This document shows, piece after piece, positions 35,484 to 44,091 of a stretch of 64,000 nt of DNA. The stretch is from the NCBI GenBank assembly GCA_019456145.1, contig VRUL01000018.1, positions 37,572 to 101,571 on the forward strand. The letters are read 5' to 3'. Origin of the DNA: Planctomycetota bacterium (lineage in GTDB: Bacteria > Planctomycetota > Phycisphaerae > Sedimentisphaerales > Anaerobacaceae). The notes under the pieces are model-generated. The model searched no databases. It worked only from the letters and a program-made list of their open reading frames with translations, and was not told the DNA's origin. The number at the start of each line of letters is the position of its first letter. Position 1 is the stretch's first letter. A program made the translations under genes and the position numbers.

Positions 35484-37355
35484 CTAATCGTTACTTATCA
35501 GCCATTGTTGCGCTAAAACTTCAAAATCGAATATATCTATCGTGTTATCTGCGGGTATGGCGATGTTACAGATTTGGCAGTATTGTGCCTGGAAATTACT
35601 GAGCAACCATGAAGAAGCGAAAATGGCAAAATCAAAAAAGTCGACAAAGCCGTTCTTATCAAAATCGCCCGCTACGTAATAACCGATTGGTTCTTCAAGA
35701 CCATCAGGGTCGTTGCGGACGGCAAGGCCCCTGATGTTAACCTGTGATACCCCGCTGTCTATCAGCTTTTGCCGAATAGCATAAACTCCGTTGGCGTCCG
35801 TTGCCCTGCCATATTCAGCTATGTATAACGCTGCTAAGCCGGTCGCATGAGGACTAGCCATGCTCGTACCGCTAAAGATATCGTAGTCATCGACGATAAC
35901 TGTAACCGATCCCGGCGTCCCTGCTCCTGATATCAGTTCCAGTTCATCCCCGTCAGCCTGAGAAACAGAGACAACAACAAGAGACGATGAACCACCGAGT
36001 GTTCCCAAAAAATTTCCAGGCTCGTTGTTTGAGATGATAACTCCAATCGCTCCTTTAGATTCTGCGTGCGCAACCTTATCGGCAAAGGTACTATCACCTC
36101 GGCGAATATGTGCAATATTGCCCGCTACACCATCTGGACAAGTATTAGCTTCACCTATCCCATTACCCAACCCACAACTGAAAATAAGTCCATTGACATC
36201 GCCAAACGCACTTCCATCAATCTCATTGGCCCGATGGTCATTGCTGTCCCATTGTGCGTTTACTGTTTGACCGGTACCTACTGGTACAGTAGAACGAATA
36301 TCTACGCCAGGCATTATAAGATCAATACCGCCGGCTCCTGAATCTACAGGATTGTTGAACAACTCCGTCGCACTGAAATTACTGAAACTGGCAAAAGAAT
36401 CATCTGGGCCGGAACTTGTCGCGCCTCCGAGTCCGCCAGGCTGACCATCAGAATCCGCCAATGCTGAAATAGTCGCAACTTCCGGATAAGCAGCAGGGAT
36501 AGTGTCATCACTGGTGCCAAAAATTCCATCGGCACCCAGGATGTCCCGCGAATCATTGCTCGCCGCAACTACATAAACAACACCTGCATTGACACTGTTT
36601 TGAATTGCCGTATGAAAAATAGTGTTAACACCTGTAGCACTTAAACTCATGTTCGCAACTTCTATTTCGTCCGCATTTAAAGTCACCCAGTCCACTCCTG
36701 CCAAAGCAAAACTCAGAAAGCTTGGCCCATTTTCTTTAAGTACCTTCACTGCCCACAACTTTGCCCCGGGTACAACTCCTACAACACCGATATTATTATC
36801 CAAAGCTGCTACCGTCCCCGAAACATGAGTTCCGTGACCAACACCGTCACCCCATTTATCACTCGGACCGTTAGTGAAATTTCGCCCCGTTAAAACATTC
36901 AAATCTGGATGGCTCCCATCTATACCAGTATCGATAATAGCTACATCTACATCAACTCGCTCATCAATCCCATCGATCTTTGCCGTATTATTAAGGTCAA
37001 TATCGATCCTGTCAATCCCCGTCGGGATCCTCTGGGAAGCTAATCTTATCTCAAGATCTGGCTCGACTTTTATAACCCCTGCCCGACTGAGTATCTGAGC
37101 TTTACCAACACCGGGCGGCACCTGGATCGCAAAGCCTTTAATCGCGCTTTTATAAATATGGCTGATATTACCCCGGGTAAACGCCCCAACACTATGAGCC
37201 ACTTCATTAACATCGAAACTTTCACTTACCTGGACAATATAAGCATCAGGAATGATTTTAGCCTGCGTGACAGGTGTCAGAATCAATACATGGAAAACAA
37301 ACAAAGGCAGAGACAATAACCGGAAAAGTCTACATGAAAACCCTGACATTATCAC
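35484..37355 (-). CDS. Secreted subtilisin-like serine protease (S8) with dockerin-like C-terminus
   Basis: 623-aa exoprotease precursor: signal peptide, an I9-like propeptide (about 35-110), and an S8 catalytic domain with Asp in VDVAIIDTGIDGSHPD, His in GHGTHVSGT and Ser in SGTSMASPHATG. A PA-type insertion lies before the Ser block (IAHIRRGDSTFADKVAHAESKGAIGVI), as in lactocepin- and cucumisin-like proteases. The C-terminus has two dockerin-like motifs, GDFDKNGFVDFFDFAIFASSW and NTIDIFDFEVLAQQWL. The gene lies between the two copies of the tRNA-trailer repeat. Probable role is extracellular protein degradation or maturation. Confidence 0.9.
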   Translation of the reverse strand: MIMSGFSCRLFRLLSLPLFVFHVLILTPVTQAKIIPDAYIVQVSESFDVNEVAHSVGAFTRGNISHIYKSAIKGFAIQVPPGVGKAQILSRAGVIKVEPDLEIRLASQRIPTGIDRIDIDLNNTAKIDGIDERVDVDVAIIDTGIDGSHPDLNVLTGRNFTNGPSDKWGDGVGHGTHVSGTVAALDNNIGVVGVVPGAKLWAVKVLKENGPSFLSFALAGVDWVTLNADEIEVANMSLSATGVNTIFHTAIQNSVNAGVVYVVAASNDSRDILGADGIFGTSDDTIPAAYPEVATISALADSDGQPGGLGGATSSGPDDSFASFSNFSATELFNNPVDSGAGGIDLIMPGVDIRSTVPVGTGQTVNAQWDSNDHRANEIDGSAFGDVNGLIFSCGLGNGIGEANTCPDGVAGNIAHIRRGDSTFADKVAHAESKGAIGVIISNNEPGNFLGTLGGSSSLVVVSVSQADGDELELISGAGTPGSVTVIVDDYDIFSGTSMASPHATGLAALYIAEYGRATDANGVYAIRQKLIDSGVSQVNIRGLAVRNDPDGLEEPIGYYVAGDFDKNGFVDFFDFAIFASSWLLSNFQAQYCQICNIAIPADNTIDIFDFEVLAQQWLISND

Positions 37356-37778
37356 CCCCTCAATAACTCCATGAACAAATTTTTTGAAAAAAGCTGTTTC
37401 CTCAACAGATGTTTAGAAACACAACTTAAAGAATAATATAACAAATTTTGCGGCATTAATCAAATGAAATTTTCGACTCCTGGCTATGGAGGCATAATTG
37501 CCCCAAAAAGCAGGAGATATTAACTGAGATTTCCCATATCAAACGCTTGGCCATACAACCAAACCCTCCAATTCTACGAGAATACCAAGATTTTCTTTCA
37601 AACGCAAACGCCGAAATTTTAACGGCCGTGGAACTGTAAAAAATAAGGAAAATCCATACAACCATTCTACAACCAAAAGCCCAAATAGCTCATAAAACCA
37701 CAAAAATTGTAACTCCATAAGGTATGTAACACCAAAGACTTAAAAAATTACAAAAAATGGTGAACGTTTTATATATAC
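37356..37778. other. Spacer upstream of the protease gene
   Basis: Carries the protease 5' region and, from 37627, the second copy of the trailer repeat. No gene recognised; short frames lack ribosome binding sites. Confidence 0.5.
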
Positions 37779-37780
37779 TA
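37627..37780. repeat. tRNA-Arg 3'-flank repeat, copy adjacent to the tRNA
   Basis: Matches 35223-35371 along its length and ends at the tRNA discriminator base. Copy number elsewhere in the genome is unknown. Confidence 0.7.
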
Positions 37781-37852
37781 CGCCCGGCAGGATTCGAACC
37801 TGCGACCTTCGGTTTAGGAAACCGACGCTCTATCCTACTGAGCTACGAGCGC
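37779..37852 (-). tRNA. tRNA-Arg (anticodon CCU)
   Basis: A 74-nt minus-strand cloverleaf: acceptor GCGCTCG pairs with CGGGCGT (two G-U pairs), D-arm AGCTCAGTAGGATAGAGC, anticodon stem TCGGT/ACCGA around loop TTCCTAA giving CCT, and T-arm GCAGG-TTCGAAT-CCTGC. CCA is not encoded. It decodes AGG. A partial copy of its 5' half lies 2 kb away at 39898, and its 3' flank is duplicated at 35223. Confidence 0.95.
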
Positions 37853-37970
37853 TTTAATCCTAACTCATTGCAATATAACGACTTCCTACACGCGCCGTCA
37901 ATCCCTTTTTCCGCTTCAAAAGGGGACATACCAAAACGTACCAATTTTTGACGCAAGCCACACCTTGCGG

Positions 37971-39755
37971 TTAATGCTTCTTGACTGGCCAGACGATTGT
38001 GTTAACTCCTTGCTCAAGGTCTGTGAGGGGGCCGGCGATTGGCCGTGCCAGTTTTCTACCGTTAATGTCAGCATCGACTTTGATGGGGTGTCCGTAACGG
38101 TCCTCGATGGTTTGTCCGACGGTTGGGAAAATACCAACCAACCCGCTATCGACCCATGGTCCTTTCATACGGAACGGCGTGTCATTCATAGAGAACCTGA
38201 TCGTGGTTCCCAGAGGATGATCTTCGACGGCAAGCCTCGTGACATAGGGATCGACCACGCTGTTCTTATCGCCGAAAGAACTCTTCTTTGCTCCCTCCAG
38301 AAAGACATTGTAATCCGATACATAGCCTGAAGCTGTTTTCACCTGGTCGAGTCCCCGTCGGACAAAGATATTGTTAAACCACTTATCATCTTGTGCGGTG
38401 CCGGATTTACGTCCGGCCGCTTTCGTCGTGTGCGGCTTGAAATACCGGGAACGGCGGTTGGTGTCGGGATTGTACTCGTATCCGCAATCGACAAACAGAT
38501 TGTGTGCGAATACGGTGGCCTCGGAATTGCTCCTGATTGGCTGTCCGATGAGAATGTTGTTATCGACAAGAATGGGCCCGTGATTCATCTCGAGGAAAAC
38601 AGTGGCGGCTTGGGTGTTGTAGATGATATTGCGAGTAATTCGGATGCCCTGGTTGCCGAAGTCGATCCAGATCCCAAAAGCGCCTTGCTGTTGTCGGAAC
38701 ACGCCGCGGATTAGATTGCCGCTGATGACAGTATCCACGCTATTGTGAAACTTGATGGCAGCAGTCTCCCAACCGCCGAACTCCCTGCGGTAATTGGTGT
38801 CCTCAATGAAGTTACCGGAGATAAGTGAGCGGGTGGCGCCTTTCTGACCGGCGATGCCTGCTTGTCCGCACCGCCGAATAACGTTATTGCGGATGATGTG
38901 GTCCCCATAGGCGTTGATATCGCTGTAATCAACGCCGGGCGCATGTCCAAGAATAATGCCAACGCAACGAGCATTGGTTATCGTGCAATTCTCGATGATC
39001 CAGTGCTTTCCCATCCGGGGACCGATAGCGCCCGTTTGCAGATCCAGGACCGGTGGTGCCCAGTTCGCCGCGGCGTGCATGAAATGAAAGCCATCGACCG
39101 TTATGTATTTCAGGCCGGTGATTTCAGGCATGAAAAGGCTTTCCCGAACGTTAATCTCGACCAGTTCCGTATTGGGATTTGCCCTGCCGAAGTTCGCCCG
39201 AATAGTCGTGAGCCCATCATCCACCTGGCAATGCCAAGTGTGCTTGGTCTCGGCAACCTCCTGTGTCGTCTCTTTCTCGTAGAAGGCTTCGCCGTTGAGA
39301 TAGACATCACCGCGATGATGCCACTTGCCATAGTTCAGCCAGCCACCGGAAACCTTCAGGGCGTAGGGATTGTATCCGCCGAAGAATGAGTTGGGCAGTT
39401 TGACTTTCCAAATGCCGGCGGCTTGGCGTGTCCAGGAGGTGATGCGCTCGGAGCCTTTAATGACGATTTTTTCGCCTGGCGCTGCGCGGTAGGTGATTCG
39501 TTTGCTCTCACCAGTTCCGCCACGGATGGGTTTGACCCATTCGCGATACGTACCGGCGTGGACGATGATGGTATCTCCAGGCTGTGCAACGGATGCGGCC
39601 TTGTTGATGGTGAGATATGGACCAGTGTGACTGCCGGAAGCCAAATCGATGCCCGTTTTTGCCACATGAATCTCACGCGCCCATACGTCTGAGCCTCCTG
39701 ATGCAATCAAGGAGACACATGCCGCTATTGAGAAGAACCATGATGTAAGTTTCAT
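37971..39755 (-). CDS. Secreted right-handed parallel beta-helix protein
   Basis: 594-aa protein with a signal peptide (cleavage after VWA, residue 26). The N-terminus has the DUF1565-like pattern HVAKTGIDLASGSHTGPYLTINKAASVAQPGDTIIVHAGTYRE cut into pieces here by length limits: key features are the GPYLTINKA and GDTIIVHAGTY motifs. Then come beta-helix coils such as IIENCTITNA, HIIRNNVIRRCG, VISGNLIRGVF and ITRNIIYNT. These fit polysaccharide lyases or glycoside hydrolases acting on pectin-like or uronate-rich glycans. Family-specific catalytic residues cannot be assigned. It lies between the intact tRNA-Arg and its truncated copy. Confidence 0.85.
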   Translation of the reverse strand: MKLTSWFFSIAACVSLIASGGSDVWAREIHVAKTGIDLASGSHTGPYLTINKAASVAQPGDTIIVHAGTYREWVKPIRGGTGESKRITYRAAPGEKIVIKGSERITSWTRQAAGIWKVKLPNSFFGGYNPYALKVSGGWLNYGKWHHRGDVYLNGEAFYEKETTQEVAETKHTWHCQVDDGLTTIRANFGRANPNTELVEINVRESLFMPEITGLKYITVDGFHFMHAAANWAPPVLDLQTGAIGPRMGKHWIIENCTITNARCVGIILGHAPGVDYSDINAYGDHIIRNNVIRRCGQAGIAGQKGATRSLISGNFIEDTNYRREFGGWETAAIKFHNSVDTVISGNLIRGVFRQQQGAFGIWIDFGNQGIRITRNIIYNTQAATVFLEMNHGPILVDNNILIGQPIRSNSEATVFAHNLFVDCGYEYNPDTNRRSRYFKPHTTKAAGRKSGTAQDDKWFNNIFVRRGLDQVKTASGYVSDYNVFLEGAKKSSFGDKNSVVDPYVTRLAVEDHPLGTTIRFSMNDTPFRMKGPWVDSGLVGIFPTVGQTIEDRYGHPIKVDADINGRKLARPIAGPLTDLEQGVNTIVWPVKKH

Positions 39756-40003
39756 TTTTTGGACTCCACATAACTTGAGTTTCAGTTTAATGAGATACCT
39801 GTGCTACCTGCCGGCATTGGCTACGCACCCAAGTCTCATAAGTCTTTAATTTGCAATCATTAATGCTTTAACCGCAAACACTTACAAAAACGAGCAACGG
39901 CTTAGGAAACCGACGCTCTATCCTACTGAGCTGCGAGCGCATAACGGCAAAAAATTCTACTCTGCAACAGCCTGCCCAGTACTTTACACTCCGGGTTTTA
40001 ATA
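39756..40003. other. Spacer with tRNA remnant
   Basis: Short gene-free region between divergent genes. Besides the tRNA fragment and the sigma-factor promoter it has no recognisable feature. Confidence 0.5.
39898..39940 (-). pseudogene. Truncated tRNA-Arg copy (5' half)
   Basis: 43 bp match the 5' half of the tRNA at 37779-37852 (acceptor 5' strand, D-arm and anticodon arm to CCTAA) with three differences, one of which breaks a pair in the anticodon stem. The T-arm and 3' acceptor strand are missing, so it cannot function. It forms a direct repeat with the intact tRNA around the beta-helix gene, as in att-site duplications, but no integrase lies between. Confidence 0.75.
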
Positions 40004-40032
40004 TTGCAAGAAAATCAGATTTAAGGTATACT
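40004..40032 (+). promoter_or_regulatory. Sigma70-like promoter for the ECF sigma operon
   Basis: TTGCAA (40004-40009), 17-bp spacer, TATACT (40027-40032), about 25 nt upstream of the sigma-factor start. Only the -35 deviates from consensus. Confidence 0.6.
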
Positions 40033-40057
40033 CTATTTAAGCGATAGAGTTAAAAAA

Positions 40058-40684
40058 ATGGCACAAAAAGCAAAATTAACAGAACAGAAAGCCGGTTTTG
40101 CGCATCTATTAATTGAGTCAAGATACACTGACAGAAGGGAAAAGTACTTGGACGAATTACGAGATTCGCTTGCTGCTCGACTAAGGGCTAGAGACCATGC
40201 GGCGGCAGACGAGTTGGTTGATATGTACCATGAACAGATATATTTGTTTATGAGAAGGCTCGGCCATGATTGTCAGATCAGTGAAGACTTGACTCAGGAA
40301 AGTTTTCTACAAGCCTGGCAACATATAAGCCAGTTGAGAAACAGCAAGGCGTTAAATAGCTGGTTGTATCGTATCGCAAGCAATGCTTCAAATCTGTATT
40401 GGCGCAAGCACCGGGGCAGAGAAACGACCAGTATCGAAGGGATCGGTGCCGATGTGCCGGAGAACAGCGAGGCTGTTTGCGACAGAATCGGGCATTACGA
40501 GCAGCTCGGCCGGCTAAAAATTGCTGTGGCACACCTGCCCGGGAAGTTGAGGCAAACGGTTGTTTTGCATTACATGCAGCACTTGACTATAGCCGAAGCT
40601 GCCGAGGCGGCAGGTGTAAGGGTAGGCACTTTCAAAAGCAGGCTCAACAGGGCATTAGAAACTTTAAGAAAGCAGGTTATATGA
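40058..40684 (+). CDS. ECF RNA polymerase sigma factor
   Basis: 208-aa sigma70-family factor. Region 2 (about residues 45-115: DMYHEQIYLFMRRLGHDCQISEDLTQESFLQAWQ) contacts core polymerase and the -10; region 4 (about 150-205: HLTIAEAAEAAGVRVGTFKSRLNRALETLRK) is the -35 binding HTH. A roughly 35-aa N-terminal extension precedes region 2. It is followed after 28 bp by a single-pass membrane protein likely to be its anti-sigma factor, and then by two pseudopilins, which may be targets. Confidence 0.92.
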   Translation: MAQKAKLTEQKAGFAHLLIESRYTDRREKYLDELRDSLAARLRARDHAAADELVDMYHEQIYLFMRRLGHDCQISEDLTQESFLQAWQHISQLRNSKALNSWLYRIASNASNLYWRKHRGRETTSIEGIGADVPENSEAVCDRIGHYEQLGRLKIAVAHLPGKLRQTVVLHYMQHLTIAEAAEAAGVRVGTFKSRLNRALETLRKQVI

Positions 40685-40712
40685 ATGAATCCCAGAAGAT
40701 GGGAGGGCTGTA

Positions 40713-41243
40713 ATGAATGAGGAAAAGTTGACAAAGTTATTGAATGATTTGGCTGATGCAACGGCAGAACCGGCTCGTCCGGGTCTTAGTGAAGAGATAA
40801 AGCGTCAGATCCCGCAGCATCTTTCCCCGCAAAAAGGCGGGACAGACACTATCCATATTGCTATAAATCTAAGAATAAGTAAGTTAGCCGCGGCAGCGGT
40901 GATAATTATTACGATACTCTTGAGTGCAAGCTTGTTTGGCGGGCGGGATTGGACAAGCAACGGCATAGTTGACGGTGTAAAAGATTCTCTGGCGTGGTTG
41001 GGGGCCGGCAAAGCCGACGTTCTGGCGGTCAGGTCAAGATATGAGGATCTCGTTCGACAGGGCAAGCACGTTGTGTATTATGGCAACAGCATTGACCCGG
41101 GGGACAGTAGCGCAGTGCTCATGCAACTGAAGCTTCCTGACGGCAATTATAGGGTAGTCTTTGCTGATGGGAGTACAACGATAGCCAACGCCGAAGAGTT
41201 AATAGAATTGCAGAGCCGAATGCTGCAAAAAACAAGAAAATGA
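40713..41243 (+). CDS. Putative anti-sigma factor, single membrane span
   Basis: 176-aa protein with GGGAGGG 6 nt before ATG. A cytoplasmic N-terminal segment of about 50 residues precedes one membrane span (about residues 55-73), then a periplasmic domain of about 100 residues with no known motif. This layout right after an ECF sigma gene is characteristic of membrane anti-sigma factors in planctomycetes, though the zinc-binding HxxxCxxC of ZAS domains is absent. The assignment rests on layout and context. Confidence 0.65.
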   Translation: MNEEKLTKLLNDLADATAEPARPGLSEEIKRQIPQHLSPQKGGTDTIHIAINLRISKLAAAAVIIITILLSASLFGGRDWTSNGIVDGVKDSLAWLGAGKADVLAVRSRYEDLVRQGKHVVYYGNSIDPGDSSAVLMQLKLPDGNYRVVFADGSTTIANAEELIELQSRMLQKTRK

Positions 41244-41370
41244 ACCTCATTGCAGCAGGCAAAAAACAGCAATTTTTTCCTTGCAATTCTGGACGGTTGG
41301 GTGGTAATATGTTATCCTTGGCTGAATGTGTTAAAAGCATCTTATAAAGAACTGAGAAAAAGGACATGTC

Positions 41371-42117
41371 ATGAACAAACGAAGCGGTTTCACCTTAGTA
41401 GAGCTTTTGGTGGTAATTGCCATTATTGCGGTGTTAATGGCGTTATTGATGCCGGCACTGGAGCGGGCCCGGGAGCAGGCTCAGCGTGTGGTTTGCCTTA
41501 ACAATCTGAAAGAGTTGATGCTTGCATGGAATTTCTATAACGATGATAACGATGGCAAAATCGTTAACGGCGATACTGAGGAGTACGGTATCTTTCCGGA
41601 TGAGCCCTGCTGGGTTCTCAATGATTGGAGAAACAATCCCACCATTGATGAGAAAAAACAAGCTATTTTAGATGGAGCATTATATCCATACGTCAAGAGC
41701 CTGGGGGTTTACAGTTGTCCGACCCTTCTGGCCGGTAACGTGCGAACGTATGCTATGGCTGATTCTATGAATTGCAGGGGCTGGGACAGCAACCGAGTGA
41801 GGATTAAACACGTAACCGAGATTCGCAGGCCGCATACAACAATTACTTTTCTTGATGACGGCGGAACTGCGGGGGCTGCGTTGGGTGGGTGGACTCTATG
41901 GAGTATTTATTCTACGGACGCATGGATATGGTGGGACCCGCCTCCCATCCGACACGGTGACGGGACGACTTTTGCCTTTGCAGACGCACATGTTGAATAC
42001 TGGAAGTGGGAAGATCCTCGTACCTTAGTGTTTGGCAGGAAGATGACGGCCTGGTCTGAGGTACAGATGGGCAATCCAGATCTTCGCAAAAGCGAGATTG
42101 GTGTATGGGGCCAGTAA
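41371..42117 (+). CDS. Type II pseudopilin-like protein with H-G-D-G C-terminal block
   Basis: 248-aa protein with a class III signal peptide: [20 protein letters not shown], cleaved before Phe7 by prepilin peptidase, then the long hydrophobic helix. The C-terminal [20 protein letters not shown] is the planctomycete/Lentisphaera type prepilin signature (related to the H-X9-DG domain). It should assemble in or with a type II secretion or pilus-like machine, or anchor in the envelope. Nearly duplicated in the next gene. Dozens of paralogues are usual in these lineages. Confidence 0.88.
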   Translation: MNKRSGFTLVELLVVIAIIAVLMALLMPALERAREQAQRVVCLNNLKELMLAWNFYNDDNDGKIVNGDTEEYGIFPDEPCWVLNDWRNNPTIDEKKQAILDGALYPYVKSLGVYSCPTLLAGNVRTYAMADSMNCRGWDSNRVRIKHVTEIRRPHTTITFLDDGGTAGAALGGWTLWSIYSTDAWIWWDPPPIRHGDGTTFAFADAHVEYWKWEDPRTLVFGRKMTAWSEVQMGNPDLRKSEIGVWGQ

Positions 42118-42283
42118 CATTACTGTAGGACATAAAGCACAGGACGCACTCATAAGTTTGTCTGTTCTGTTGTGCTTTCATGGACAAAATAGGGGGATTT
42201 TTGATTGCGGAGCGGATGGTTTTGTGGTAAAATAACACTGCTTTTTAATAGAGCGTTTCAAAGGCACAATGAAAGGTATCATG

Positions 42284-43102
42284 ATGGGCACGCGAAAAGC
42301 TTTTACATTAGTAGAGCTTTTGGTAGTAATTGCTATTATCGCGGTATTAATGGCGCTATTGATGCCGGCGTTGGAGCGGGCCCGGGAACAGGGCAAGCGC
42401 ATTGTTTGTCTTCATAATCTGAGGCAGTTGACGCTTGCGTGGAATCTGTATGCCGATGATAACGATGGCAAACTTGTCTGTGGCTATACAGAGGAGGGGG
42501 GCACTTTTCAGGCGCAGTCGGGTTCGTGGCGCCCAGGTGAAATGCATTATCAGGAACGTCCCTGGGTACTGAGAGACTGGGAACAAAGAGATTTAACCGA
42601 AGGTGTGAAGATAACAGCCATCAAAAACGGAGCTTTGTATCCTTACACCAAAAACACAAAACTTTACAAGTGCCCGGTCGCTTTAGATTATGAGACTCGG
42701 ACGTACTCTGTAGTTGATTCCATGAATGCTGACGATTACGATAGAGGACCGATGCTCAAACACAGGACGGATATTCGCAAGCCAGGCGAGAGGGCTGTTT
42801 TCATTGAAAACAGCGGATCCACTCCCGTGGGTGCCTGGAGCATATATTACAGGAGACCGGCCTGGCGGGACGAGCCTCCCATACGACACGGTGATGGCGG
42901 AACCCTGGGCTTTGCAGATGGGCACAGTGAGTACTGGAAATGCAAGGACCAGCTTACGCATACATTCAATGAGTTCAACACGGGAATATGGAAGGCTGTA
43001 GATTTTCCGAATAGTCTTGATATACCCAGAATGCAGATGGCTGTTTGGGGGGAATTAGGGTATTCGCCCATACGCCCACCTATCCCACCACCACCACCGT
43101 AG
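42284..43102 (+). CDS. Type II pseudopilin-like protein, paralogue of the preceding gene
   Basis: 272 aa from [16 protein letters not shown] (AAAGG just upstream; earlier ATGs at 42269 and 42281 exist). The first 70 residues are close to those of the preceding gene ([35 protein letters not shown]), whereas the middle has diverged; the C-terminal [20 protein letters not shown] keeps the signature. It ends in a run of prolines. Gap of 166 bp to the first copy. A tandem duplication with strong conservation of the N-terminal helix, even at the DNA level, suggests recent duplication or gene conversion. Confidence 0.87.
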   Translation: MGTRKAFTLVELLVVIAIIAVLMALLMPALERAREQGKRIVCLHNLRQLTLAWNLYADDNDGKLVCGYTEEGGTFQAQSGSWRPGEMHYQERPWVLRDWEQRDLTEGVKITAIKNGALYPYTKNTKLYKCPVALDYETRTYSVVDSMNADDYDRGPMLKHRTDIRKPGERAVFIENSGSTPVGAWSIYYRRPAWRDEPPIRHGDGGTLGFADGHSEYWKCKDQLTHTFNEFNTGIWKAVDFPNSLDIPRMQMAVWGELGYSPIRPPIPPPPP

Positions 43103-43151
43103 CATGTTTTTTTCCCCCTCATTGATTAACAAGGGGGCCCTCAAATAAGAA

Positions 43152-43175
43152 AAACCCAGCCACAAGGCTGGGTTT
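43152..43175. terminator. Bidirectional intrinsic terminator
   Basis: AAACCCAGCC-ACAA-GGCTGGGTTT lies between two convergent genes. On the minus strand the hairpin is followed by TTTTCTTATTT, on the plus strand by ATTATTG after the stem Ts, so it can end both transcripts. Confidence 0.75.
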
Positions 43176-43210
43176 ATTATTGATATGCGGTTGAGACCAA
43201 GCCGGTCCTG

Positions 43211-43789
43211 CTAATAGATAATCGCGGTTGCTTCTTCAATCTTCTTGATAATTTCACCGGTATCGTGAGAGTTAGATATAGAGCCGTCAAAGCCCTTTTG
43301 CAACAGAGCGACCGACTCAGAGTCGCTTAACTGGTTCGCAAGGGCTATAATTTTGATGGTCTGCAAATCCTCATTGGTACGGATGCTTTTACAAATACTT
43401 GCTGCATTTATGCCTTCAGCCAGGAGGTTTACCAATAGAACGTGTGGTGTAAATTTCTGAGCGATTGTGCCGGTCTGAAAATTGCTGTCTGCGATTTGCA
43501 CTTCGTAATCCGCCTTGGTTTGCAAAGTATCAGCTAAGACCGAGGCTGCACTTTCGTTGCTGTCCACTATAAGGATCCGAATTTTACCGACCGGAAGTGC
43601 TGGCGCAGGCATATTGTGCGCTTTCATAAATCGAATCAGCTCGCTGACGGGTATTCGCCTGTCCTTGCTGCCGGGTATGCGATACCCCTTCAGTTGACCG
43701 GTATCAAACCACTTCGAGACGGTTCGAGGAGCGACGTTACAAATCTTTGCCACATCGCCAGTCGTAAGTACATTCTTCCCTTTTGCCAT
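43211..43789 (-). CDS. MerR/excisionase-type HTH protein with pseudo-receiver domain
   Basis: 192 aa from MAKGKN. Residues of about 8-55 form an excisionase-like winged helix (TTGDVAKICNVAPRTVSKWFDTG, then IPVSELIRFM), residues of about 68-192 a response-regulator receiver fold (KIRILIVDSNESAASVLADTL). The phosphoacceptor position is Asn (VLLVNLL) and the conserved late Lys/Thr are also replaced, so it cannot be phosphorylated in the usual way. Similar BldC-like HTH-REC proteins are regulators in planctomycetes. Likely a DNA-binding regulator controlled by protein contact or a ligand. Convergent to the pseudopilin genes. Confidence 0.8.
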   Translation of the reverse strand: MAKGKNVLTTGDVAKICNVAPRTVSKWFDTGQLKGYRIPGSKDRRIPVSELIRFMKAHNMPAPALPVGKIRILIVDSNESAASVLADTLQTKADYEVQIADSNFQTGTIAQKFTPHVLLVNLLAEGINAASICKSIRTNEDLQTIKIIALANQLSDSESVALLQKGFDGSISNSHDTGEIIKKIEEATAIIY

Positions 43790-44091
43790 TTTTTGATTCC
43801 CAACCATGCATTTATACCGTACCGTAACTCTATTCGGCCTTAAATCGTATGCTGTTTAATATAGAAACTGCAATTTCCAAATTAGCGACAAATAATCGCC
43901 TGCCTACTAATAAATACGTCCCATAAGTGCTTATTGTTCCTATAGAAGGAGGTCAAATTGGAGATTACTGGCACCGTGGTTTCCATTGGCATCAGCAACG
44001 TATAGAAAAATACCTTTGATTTATGGGGCGTCAGCAGTATAATTTCCTTCTTCAGAATTAGCCCTGCATATTTTGATGAGGATATTTCCTG

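Noticed and set aside
35412..37892. Inverted 13/14-bp match (cgtgtaggaag) flanking the protease and tRNA
   Set aside because: Ends are too short and no transposase or target duplication is visible; chance cannot be excluded.
37757..37951. Plus-strand frame with the peptide PAGFEPATFGLGNRR
   Set aside because: It is the reverse complement of tRNA-Arg translated in a chance frame, a well-known annotation artefact.
43960..44010. Very short frame starting at TTG with a strong AAGGAGG upstream (MEITGTVVSIG...)
   Set aside because: Stops after 15 codons; might be the remains of a DUF3127-like gene, but too short to claim.
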